This document shows, one piece after another, positions 18,987-27,177 of a DNA stretch of 64,000 nt. A program made the position numbers and the translations under genes. How positions within the stretch are numbered: the first letter of the stretch is position 1; the number at the start of each line of letters is the position of its first letter. The notes under the pieces were generated by a model. The model saw only the letters and a list, made by a program, of their open reading frames with translations. It searched no databases and was not told the DNA's origin. Source of the DNA: Mesorhizobium sp. B2-8-5 (GTDB lineage Bacteria; Pseudomonadota; Alphaproteobacteria; Rhizobiales; Rhizobiaceae); contig NZ_CP083951.1 in assembly GCF_006440675.2 (NCBI RefSeq), positions 5,613,501-5,677,500 on the forward strand, given 5' to 3'.

Positions 18987-20159
18987 ATGGCACCGCTCGA
19001 TCAGACCCGCAAGGCATCACAGAAGACCGCATCCGGCGATATCGGATCCGGCGATACCAGCAAAGCTGGATCCCCGGATATCGCCTCCCGCCTGCTTGCC
19101 TGGTATGACGCGCATCACCGCGACCTGCCCTGGCGCGTCACGCCCGCTGCGTTTGAGCGCGGTGTAAGGGCCGATCCCTATCGCGTGTGGATGTCCGAGG
19201 TGATGCTGCAGCAGACCACGGTCGAGGCGGTGAAAGCCTATTTCCGCAATTTCGTCGAGAAATGGCCGACGGTCGAAGCACTGGCGGCGGCGCCCGCCGA
19301 GGATGTGATGAAGGCCTGGGCCGGTCTCGGCTATTATTCCAGGGCGCGCAACCTCAAAGCCTGCGCCGACCTCGTGGCGCTCCGAGGCGGCCGCTTTCCG
19401 GACACCGAGGCGGGCCTGCGCGAATTGCCCGGAATCGGCGCCTATACCGCAGCGGCGATCGCCGCGATCGCCTTCGACCGGCCGGCGGCGGTCGTCGACG
19501 GCAATGTCGAGCGGGTCGTGACCCGTCTCCATTCGATCGAAACGCCGCTCAGCGAGGCCAAGCCGCATATCCGCGCGCTGGTCGAAAAACTGGTGCCGCA
19601 GACGCGGCCCGGGGACTTTGCCCAGGCGATGATGGATCTCGGCGCGACGATCTGCACGCCGAAGCGGCCGCGCTGCATGCTCTGCCCGATCCGCGAGGAT
19701 TGCAGCGCCATTCTCACCGGCGATCCTGAACGTTTCCCGGTCCGGCTGCCGAAAGACGACAAGCCGCTGCGCAAGGGTGCCGCATTCGTCGCCGAGCGCG
19801 AGGACGGCGCCATCCTGCTCCGCAAGCGGCCCGAGAAAGGCTTGCTCGGCGGCATGACAGAAGTGCCGACCACGGGTTGGACGGCGCGAGTCGACGGCGC
19901 CACGACGGCCGAGGCCGCGCCTTTTGTCGCCGATTGGCGCCGCGCCGGGCAGATCGGGCATGTCTTCACCCATTTCGCGCTCGAGCTCGAAATCTTCCAT
20001 GCCCGCGTCAAAGGCGACGCACCGGACGGGCATTTCTGGTCGCTGGCTCATGAAATTTCCGGGGAAGCGCTGCCGACTGTCATGAAAAAGGCAATCGAGG
20101 CGGCGATACCGGGCGCGACGAAGAAACCGTCGCCGCACAGTGCAAAGAGGCCTGCATGA
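18987..20159 (+). CDS. mutY: A/G-specific adenine DNA glycosylase
   Basis: This 390-residue base-excision repair glycosylase removes adenine mispaired with 8-oxoguanine. VMLQQTTVEAV carries the catalytic glutamate, LPGIGAYTAAAIAAIAF is the helix-hairpin-helix and VVDGNVERV holds the catalytic aspartate. CTPKRPRCMLCPIREDC supplies the four cysteines of the [4Fe-4S] cluster (C-x6-C-x2-C-x5-C). The C-terminal 130 residues form the NUDIX-like 8-oxoG recognition domain. ATG 18987 is preferred; a longer frame extends into the divergent DciA-like gene. The stop overlaps the ATG of the next HAD hydrolase by four bases. Confidence 0.97.
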   Translation: MAPLDQTRKASQKTASGDIGSGDTSKAGSPDIASRLLAWYDAHHRDLPWRVTPAAFERGVRADPYRVWMSEVMLQQTTVEAVKAYFRNFVEKWPTVEALAAAPAEDVMKAWAGLGYYSRARNLKACADLVALRGGRFPDTEAGLRELPGIGAYTAAAIAAIAFDRPAAVVDGNVERVVTRLHSIETPLSEAKPHIRALVEKLVPQTRPGDFAQAMMDLGATICTPKRPRCMLCPIREDCSAILTGDPERFPVRLPKDDKPLRKGAAFVAEREDGAILLRKRPEKGLLGGMTEVPTTGWTARVDGATTAEAAPFVADWRRAGQIGHVFTHFALELEIFHARVKGDAPDGHFWSLAHEISGEALPTVMKKAIEAAIPGATKKPSPHSAKRPA

Positions 20160-20767
20160 CCGAAATCCGCCATATCGTGTTCGACATCGGCAAGGTGCTG
20201 ATCCATTACGATCCGGATCTTGCGTTCAGCCGGCTGATACCGGATGCCGAAGAGCGCAAATGGTTCTTCGACAATGTCTGCACCAGCGAGTGGAACATCG
20301 AGCAGGATCGCGGCCGCACATGGGAAGATGCAGAGGCGTTGCTGATCGCCGAGCATCCCGATCACGCCGAGAACATCCGTAACTTCCGCCGCCATTGGCA
20401 CGAGATGGTGCCGCATGCCTATGACGACAGCGTCGCCATCATGCTCGGCCTGATCGAGCGCGGCCACGATGTGACCATGCTGACCAACTTCGCCGCCGAC
20501 ACGCTTGCCGAAGCACGGCAGCGTTTCGACTTTCTCAACCGGCCGCGCGGCGTGACCGTGTCGGCCGACATCCGCCAGATCAAGCCGGACCGCGCCATCT
20601 ATGATCATCACGTGACCGCGTTCGGTCTCGAGCCATCCGCCACATTGTTCATCGACGACAGCCAGAAGAATGTCGACGGCGCCAGGGCCGCCGGCTGGCA
20701 TTCGGTGCTGTTCATCGACGCCAGGACGCTTAAAGCAGACCTTCAGCGGTTCGGGATTGCGGCCTGA
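20156..20767 (+). CDS. HAD superfamily hydrolase (subfamily IA)
   Basis: This 203-residue HAD hydrolase has its first motif as VFDIGKVLIHYD, where the second aspartate of the usual DxD is replaced (D-I-G). Motif II is MLTNFA, motif III is IKPDRAIY and motif IV is LFIDDSQKNVDGARAAGW. The DxGxV form of motif I is common among YihX-like and other IA members that dephosphorylate sugar phosphates. It is translationally coupled to mutY through a four-base overlap. The substrate is not known. Confidence 0.88.
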   Translation: MTEIRHIVFDIGKVLIHYDPDLAFSRLIPDAEERKWFFDNVCTSEWNIEQDRGRTWEDAEALLIAEHPDHAENIRNFRRHWHEMVPHAYDDSVAIMLGLIERGHDVTMLTNFAADTLAEARQRFDFLNRPRGVTVSADIRQIKPDRAIYDHHVTAFGLEPSATLFIDDSQKNVDGARAAGWHSVLFIDARTLKADLQRFGIAA

Positions 20768-20821
20768 ACTGAATCGCTTGCGGCGATCCGTTGAGGTGTT
20801 GATTCAAGAGGGGCCGGCGGC

Positions 20822-21976
<1,155 letters not shown>

Positions 21977-22103
21977 TTACGGTTTACTGGCTGTTATGGT
22001 TACCGATCAGCGTAAACATTCGGTGAAGGCTCGCCGCCCGGCCCACGCGGTTTGCGCAGGCCGGCGCATTGGTGTATGCCGCGCCGCCTAGATCAAAGAA
22101 ATA

Positions 22104-22153
22104 GAGCATGATGTCGTCCGAAAACCGCTCCACACTTTTCGGCGTCACGCTCT
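22104..22153 (+). repeat. Palindromic intergenic repeat, copy 2
   Basis: A 50-base imperfect palindrome with ends GAGCATGATG and GGCGTCACGCTC around the core CCGAAAACCGCTCCACACTTTTCGG. It belongs to the same repeat family as the copies at 11063, 31806, 32521 and 36919. It lies upstream of the HAD hydrolase at 22193 and could form a hairpin in that transcript's leader. Confidence 0.7.
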
Positions 22154-22192
22154 AAGCCAATAGGCCTTTTCCCCAACGTTTCCCGGATTGCC

Positions 22193-22882
22193 ATGCCCCA
22201 GCCAGATCTTGTCATTTTCGATTGCGACGGGGTGCTCGTCGATTCCGAAATCATCGCCGCGCGGGTCGAGGCCGAGCTTCTGACGTCGGCCGGATTCGAG
22301 ATTTCGGCCGAGGAGCTTGCCGAGACCTATGCCGGTCTCACCTTCAAGGACATCATGCTGCGGGTCGAGGAGAAGTCGCAGATTCCGTTCCAGGCCTCGC
22401 TGATCGACCGCGCCGAGGAACTGGTCGACCGCAAGCTGCGCGCAGACGTGCGCATCATCGAGGGTGCCCGCGAGGCGGTAGCCGCAGTCACCGCGCCGCG
22501 CGCCGTCTGCTCCAATTCGCGCACCGAACGGGTCGAATTCATGCTGGAGAAGGTGCGGCTGCTGCCGTTCTTCGCCGGCCGCATCTTTTCGGGGCTGGAC
22601 ATTCCCAGCAAGAAGACCAAGCCGGCGCCGGACGTGTTCCTCTACGCCGCCGAGCAACTCGGCGCCAACCCGAAGAACACTTTCGTCATCGAGGATTCCG
22701 TGCATGGCATCGCCGGCGCCAGGGCGGCGGGCATGCGCGTCATCGGCTTCACCGGCGCGGGACACAGCTATCCGGGCCATGCCGATGCGCTGACCGAGGC
22801 CGGCGCCGAGACGGTCATCCGGCGCTGGGCGGAACTGAACGGCACCATCGCCGCGCTGTCGGAGTGGTCCGAGGACGCCTAG
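22193..22882 (+). CDS. HAD-IA hydrolase, phosphoglycolate phosphatase/phosphoglucomutase-like
   Basis: This 229-residue HAD-IA enzyme has motif I VIFDCDGVLVDSE, an alpha-helical cap domain (about residues 20-85), motif II AVCSNSRTE, motif III KPAPDVFLYA and motif IV NTFVIEDSVHGIAGARAAG, all intact. This type dephosphorylates small phosphosugars such as 6-phosphogluconate or phosphoglycolate, or isomerises hexose phosphates; the sequence does not settle which. It lies convergent with the lipoprotein gene, with a single base between stop codons. Confidence 0.88.
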   Translation: MPQPDLVIFDCDGVLVDSEIIAARVEAELLTSAGFEISAEELAETYAGLTFKDIMLRVEEKSQIPFQASLIDRAEELVDRKLRADVRIIEGAREAVAAVTAPRAVCSNSRTERVEFMLEKVRLLPFFAGRIFSGLDIPSKKTKPAPDVFLYAAEQLGANPKNTFVIEDSVHGIAGARAAGMRVIGFTGAGHSYPGHADALTEAGAETVIRRWAELNGTIAALSEWSEDA

Positions 22883-22883
22883 G

Positions 22884-23630
22884 CTAGTTCGTGGCCGGAG
22901 CGCGCTTCTTCCTCTTGCCCTTGGACTTTTCGGCGGCCGTAGCCGGCGTGTTCTCGTCATAGCCGGCATAGGCCTGATAGTCGCGCGCGGAAGGCTCCGG
23001 CACCACGACATTGCTGTCGACGAAGACGAACTGGGTAGCGGCCGAAGGGTCGGTGACCTGCACCTGGTACTGATGCAGCTGCGAATAAAGCACCTCGTCG
23101 CCCCGCTGAACCGCGATGCGGATCGGCATGGTGACGGTGCCGGGTGTGAAGACTGGCCCCGGCACGACCTTGCCGGCGACGGCGATCTTCATCGACATCT
23201 GGCCGTTGGCATGGGTGCAATCGCGTGTCACGTCGGTGATCGAGGCCTGGTAGATGACCTTCGACGGATCGTGATTGGGGTCGATCGGCTGGCCGTTTGG
23301 TCCGGTCTGGGCGGCCGCGGCGGCTGCCTCGGCCTCGGCTTCCGCCGCGGGATCAAGCTTTTTTTTCTTCGGCTTCGCCGCGGTGCCCTTGGCGTAGGTG
23401 TTGAAATAGGCGGTGCCGTCGCGCAGCGTCACTTTCGGGCAATAGGCGCGCAGCTGGCTGGCGAGGATCTTGGGATCCGGCGGCGGTGGCGGCGCGGTCG
23501 GATCCGTTTTCTTGCCGAAACCGAGGTCCAGGATGCCATTGTCGCTCGATTGGCAGCCGGCGGCGGCAAGCATAAAGCCGGTGAGCGCCAGACCCGCGAC
23601 AAAACGACGGTTGACCGAATAAAACGCCAT
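22884..23630 (-). CDS. Uncharacterised lipoprotein
   Basis: This 248-residue predicted lipoprotein has a signal peptide ending in lipobox LAAAGC, a proline-rich linker, and a mature domain with two cysteines (YCPKVTLRDGTAYF and TRDCTHANGQMSMKIAVAGKVV) likely to be disulfide-bonded. The second half reads like a small beta-barrel or beta-sandwich, and the C-terminus is lysine- and arginine-rich. ATG 23630 is chosen because the 29 codons upstream read as non-coding and the signal peptide begins there. It is divergent from thrC. Similar proteins are widespread in Rhizobiales but no function is known to me. Confidence 0.78.
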   Translation of the reverse strand: MAFYSVNRRFVAGLALTGFMLAAAGCQSSDNGILDLGFGKKTDPTAPPPPPDPKILASQLRAYCPKVTLRDGTAYFNTYAKGTAAKPKKKKLDPAAEAEAEAAAAAAQTGPNGQPIDPNHDPSKVIYQASITDVTRDCTHANGQMSMKIAVAGKVVPGPVFTPGTVTMPIRIAVQRGDEVLYSQLHQYQVQVTDPSAATQFVFVDSNVVVPEPSARDYQAYAGYDENTPATAAEKSKGKRKKRAPATN

Positions 23631-23758
23631 GAAACTGCACTTCCCTCTCACAAAGCCGGTGACGTATAGCAACCGCGCGGCAAAAATGCGACTGAGCCGG
23701 CTCGGAAAATTAACCAATTGCCGTGGATGACGCGACCGGCAACAATGGGCCTTTGAAG

Positions 23759-25156
23759 ATGCAATATGTGAGTACCCGCGGGGATGCGCCCGCGCTTGGA
23801 TTTTCCGACGCGGTGCTGGCCGGCCTGGCGCGCGACGGCGGGCTTTACGTGCCGCGCGAGTGGCCGCAATTTTCGGCCGCCGAGATCCGCGCCATGCGCG
23901 GGCTTGCCTATCCCGACCTTGCCATTCGCGTGCTGACGCCGTTCCTCGGCGGCGAGATCGCGACGCCCGTCTTCGAGCGGCTGGTGCGGGAGGCTTATGC
24001 GACCTTCCGGCATGAGGCCGTCTGCCCGCTGGTGCAGACCGGGAAAAACACCTTCATCCTCGAGCTGTTCCACGGCCCGACGCTGGCCTTCAAGGACGTG
24101 GCGATGCAGTTGCTGGCGCGACTGATGGACCATGCGCTTGCCGAACGCGGCCAGCGCGCCACCATCGTCGGCGCGACCTCTGGCGACACCGGGGGTGCCG
24201 CGATCGACGCCTTTGCCGGCCGAGACCGCACCGACATCTTCATCCTTTTCCCGCACGGCAAGGTCTCGCCGGTGCAGCAGCGGCAGATGACGACGTCGAG
24301 CGCGGCAAACGTCCATGCGCTGTCGGTCGAAGGCAATTTCGACGATTGCCAGGGCCTGGTGAAGGACATGTTCAACGACCACGCCTTTCGCGACCGGGTG
24401 TCGCTGTCGGGCGTCAATTCGATCAACTGGGCCCGCATCATGGCCCAGATCGTCTATTATTTCTCGTCGGCCCTGTCGCTTGGCGCGCCGGACCGGCCGG
24501 TTTCCTTCACCGTGCCGACCGGCAATTTTGGCGATATTTTCGCCGGTTACGCCGCCAAGCGCATGGGCTTGCCGATCGAGCGGCTGATCATCGCCACCAA
24601 CGACAACGACATCCTGGCGCGTACATTGGCGAGCGGCGAATACCGCACCAAGGGCGTGTTCGCCACGACCTCGCCGTCGATGGACATCCAGGTGTCTTCG
24701 AATTTCGAGCGGCTGCTGTTCGAGGCGGCCGGTCGCGACGCCGAGACGGTCAGGCGCTACATGAACGGCCTGAAGCAGTCGGGCGCCTTCACCATCGAGG
24801 AAGGCCAACTCAAGCGCATCCGCGCCGAATTCGACGCCGGCCGCGCCAGCGTCGACGAGGTCGCCGCCACTATCCGCGCGACGCTGGAGGCGAGCAACTA
24901 CCTGCTCGATCCGCACACGGCCGCCGCCGTTCATGTCGCGGCCGCCCACGCCTCCGGTCCGGTGCCCATGGTGGTGCTCGGCACCGCGCATCCGGCGAAA
25001 TTCCCGGCAGCGGTCGAGGCAGCGAGCGGCGTCACCCCTGCCCTGCCCGCATGGCTAGGCGGCTTGATGACAGCCGACGAAAAATACACGATACTTCCAT
25101 CCGACTTGAAAATGGTGGAAGATTATGTGAACCGCCACTCGCGGGCGGCGCGTTAG
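23759..25156 (+). CDS. thrC: Threonine synthase
   Basis: This 465-residue pyridoxal-phosphate enzyme converts O-phosphohomoserine to threonine. It has the ThrC N-terminal block MQYVSTRGDAPALGFSDAVL, the lysine-containing GPTLAFKDVAMQ (Schiff-base lysine), the ATSGDTGGAAIDA phosphate-binding loop and VPTGNFGDIFAGY. ATG 23759 gives the canonical start, 12 codons inside a longer GTG frame. An M16 peptidase gene follows 14 bases downstream, a common rhizobial pairing. The preceding pathway step, homoserine kinase, is at 34918-35880 in this window. Confidence 0.97.
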   Translation: MQYVSTRGDAPALGFSDAVLAGLARDGGLYVPREWPQFSAAEIRAMRGLAYPDLAIRVLTPFLGGEIATPVFERLVREAYATFRHEAVCPLVQTGKNTFILELFHGPTLAFKDVAMQLLARLMDHALAERGQRATIVGATSGDTGGAAIDAFAGRDRTDIFILFPHGKVSPVQQRQMTTSSAANVHALSVEGNFDDCQGLVKDMFNDHAFRDRVSLSGVNSINWARIMAQIVYYFSSALSLGAPDRPVSFTVPTGNFGDIFAGYAAKRMGLPIERLIIATNDNDILARTLASGEYRTKGVFATTSPSMDIQVSSNFERLLFEAAGRDAETVRRYMNGLKQSGAFTIEEGQLKRIRAEFDAGRASVDEVAATIRATLEASNYLLDPHTAAAVHVAAAHASGPVPMVVLGTAHPAKFPAAVEAASGVTPALPAWLGGLMTADEKYTILPSDLKMVEDYVNRHSRAAR

Positions 25157-25170
25157 GGAGTACTTGCCAT

Positions 25171-26463
25171 ATGGGTGTTGAGGTAAGCCGTCTGTCGAAC
25201 GGCCTGACAGTCGCCACCGAAACCCTTCCAAGCATCGAATCGGTTGCCCTCGGGGCCTGGGTCAAGTCAGGCGCCCGCAACGAGCGCGACGAAGAGCATG
25301 GCATGGCCCATCTGCTCGAGCACATGGCGTTCAAGGGCACCAAGCGCCGCAGCGCCTTCGAGATCGCCTCGGAAATCGAGAATGTCGGCGGCGAGATCAA
25401 CGCCGCCACCAGCGTCGAGACGACGTCCTACTATGCAAGAGTGTTGTCCGGCGACGTGCCGCTGGCGGTCGATATCCTGGCCGACATCCTGCAGGAGTCC
25501 GAATTCGATCCGGAAGAACTGGAGCGCGAGCAGCATGTGATCCTGCAGGAGATCGGCGCCGCGCACGACACGCCCGACGACATCGTCTTCGACCGCTTCA
25601 CCGAAACGGCCTTCCGCCACCAGACCATCGGCCGCTCGATCCTGGGCACGCCTGAGACGGTCAAATCCTTCACTTCCAAGCAACTGCACGACTTCATCGA
25701 ACGGCAATATGACGCCGAGCGGATGGTCATTGTGGCCGCCGGCGACGTCAAGCACGACAATTTCGTGCGCGAGGTCGAGAAGCGGCTCGGCGGCTTCCGC
25801 GCCAAGGCGGCCGGCAACATCCCGCAATACGCGCAATATGTCGGCGGCGACTTCCGCGAGGATCGCGACCTGATGGATGCGCAGATCGTGCTCGGCTTCG
25901 AGGGCCGCGCCTATCATGTACGCGATTTCTACGCCTCGCAGGTGCTGTCGATGATCCTGGGCGGCGGCATGTCGTCGAGGCTGTTCCAGGAGGTGCGCGA
26001 AAAGCGCGGCCTCTGCTACTCGGTCTATGCCTTCCACTGGGGTTTTTCCGACACCGGCATCTTCGGCGTGCATGCCGCGACCGGCCAGAGCGACATCGCC
26101 AAGCTGGTGCCGGTGATCATCGGCGAGTTGCAGAAGGCCGGCGAAAGCATCCTGCAGGAAGAACTCGACCGGGCCCGGGCGCAATACCGCGCCGGCCTCA
26201 TCATGTCGGCCGAAAGCCCGGCCAGCCGGGCCTCGCAGATCGCAAGGCAATTGCTGTTGTTCGGACGGCCGATCGCCAAGGAGGAATTGATGGAACGGCT
26301 TTCGGCGCTGACCGTCGAGCGGCTGACCGACCTCTCCTCGCGGCTGTTCTCGACCAAGCCGACGCTTACCGCAGTCGGCCCTGTGGGCACGCTTGCGCCC
26401 TACGAGGCGATCCTCGAATCGCTTGCGGGCCCGCAGACGACGGCCCGCCGGCTCGCCGTCTGA
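25171..26463 (+). CDS. M16 family zinc peptidase (processing-peptidase-like)
   Basis: This 430-residue pitrilysin-superfamily protein has the inverted zinc motif HLLEH within EHGMAHLLEHMAFKGTKRR and the downstream glutamate in the following helix region, so it should be catalytically active. It resembles the bacterial homologue of the mitochondrial processing-peptidase beta subunit (PqqL/YmxG type). ILGGGMSSRLFQEVREKRGLCY is the conserved glycine-rich substrate-binding segment. The ATG 14 bases after thrC is preferred to much longer in-frame extensions that run inside thrC. Physiological substrate unknown. Confidence 0.93.
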   Translation: MGVEVSRLSNGLTVATETLPSIESVALGAWVKSGARNERDEEHGMAHLLEHMAFKGTKRRSAFEIASEIENVGGEINAATSVETTSYYARVLSGDVPLAVDILADILQESEFDPEELEREQHVILQEIGAAHDTPDDIVFDRFTETAFRHQTIGRSILGTPETVKSFTSKQLHDFIERQYDAERMVIVAAGDVKHDNFVREVEKRLGGFRAKAAGNIPQYAQYVGGDFREDRDLMDAQIVLGFEGRAYHVRDFYASQVLSMILGGGMSSRLFQEVREKRGLCYSVYAFHWGFSDTGIFGVHAATGQSDIAKLVPVIIGELQKAGESILQEELDRARAQYRAGLIMSAESPASRASQIARQLLLFGRPIAKEELMERLSALTVERLTDLSSRLFSTKPTLTAVGPVGTLAPYEAILESLAGPQTTARRLAV

Positions 26464-26468
26464 CCCTA

Positions 26469-26511
26469 AGCAGGTTCCGCAAAAGTGTCCCATTTTGCGA
26501 TCAGAGCCTGC
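26469..26511 (+). repeat. Palindromic intergenic repeat, copy 3 (GCAGG type)
   Basis: An imperfect palindrome just after the M16 peptidase stop. AGCAGGTTCCGCAAAA pairs imperfectly with TTTTGCGATCAGAGCCTGC around AGTGTCCCA. It is related to the CGCAAAACCGC...TTTTGCG core seen at 30064 and 56585. Confidence 0.6.
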
Positions 26512-26526
26512 GAAAAACCAGGGAAT

Positions 26527-26568
26527 CTAAGCAGATATTCGTGGGGCATCCCACGAATATCTGCTTAG
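26527..26568. repeat. Perfect 19-bp inverted repeat hairpin
   Basis: The 19-base arm CTAAGCAGATATTCGTGGG (26527-26545) is repeated exactly in inverted orientation at 26550-26568 around the loop GCAT. The stem is long and AT-balanced, unlike the other repeats, and has no T-run, so it is not a standard intrinsic terminator. It lies 10 bases upstream of the GTG start of the GNAT gene and could hinder ribosome access or act as a protein-binding or mobile miniature element. Confidence 0.9.
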
Positions 26569-26578
26569 AACAAGCGCC

Positions 26579-27175
26579 GTGTTCGCGCTCCCTTTCTTTC
26601 GCCGTGACCTGCCGGCACTGAAGGGCGACAAGGTCACGCTGCGCGTGCCCTTGACCAACGACTACCGCGAATGGGCGGCGGTGCGCGGCGAAAGCCGCGC
26701 CTTCCTCGAACCCTGGGAGCCGCGCTGGCAGCCGGACGAGCTCGACCGCACCGCGTGGCGCCTGCGCATCAGCCGCTACCGTGAGGATTACGCGCAAGGC
26801 ACGGCGATCGCCTTCTTCATCTTCGAGAAATCGAGCGGCAAGCTTGCCGGCGGCATCACGCTCGGCAACATCCGCCATGGCGTCGCCCAGAGCGGCCATA
26901 TCGGCTACTGGATCGGCGAACGATTCGGCGGCCGCGGCCTGATGACCGATGCGGTCAAGCTCGTCTCGCGCTTCGCCTTCGATACGCTGCGGTTGCACCG
27001 GATCGAAGCTGCCTGTATTCCCGAAAACGCCCGGTCGATCCGCGTGCTTGAAAAAGCCGGATTCCGGCGCGAAGGACTTCTGCGATCCTATCTCAGGATC
27101 AACGGCATCTGGCAGGATCACTACCTCTACGCCCGGATCGCGGACGATCCGCCGGGCGATGGAACGAAGGGCTGA
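26579..27175 (+). CDS. GNAT family N-acetyltransferase (RimJ/RimL-like)
   Basis: This 198-residue acetyltransferase resembles RimJ/RimL, which acetylate N-terminal alanines of ribosomal proteins. It shows LAGGITLGNIRHGVAQSGHIGYWIGERFGGRGLMTDA, covering the beta-bulge and acetyl-CoA pyrophosphate loop, and LHRIEAACIPENARSIRVLEKAGFRREG, the conserved C-terminal part. The GTG start follows a perfect hairpin by only ten bases. The diguanylate-cyclase/phosphodiesterase gene starts two bases after its stop. The protein target is unknown. Confidence 0.88.
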   Translation: MFALPFFRRDLPALKGDKVTLRVPLTNDYREWAAVRGESRAFLEPWEPRWQPDELDRTAWRLRISRYREDYAQGTAIAFFIFEKSSGKLAGGITLGNIRHGVAQSGHIGYWIGERFGGRGLMTDAVKLVSRFAFDTLRLHRIEAACIPENARSIRVLEKAGFRREGLLRSYLRINGIWQDHYLYARIADDPPGDGTKG

Positions 27176-27177
27176 CT

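Noticed and set aside
23648..24991. A 447-codon frame antisense to thrC
   Set aside because: thrC has intact catalytic motifs on the plus strand; the other frame is a shadow.
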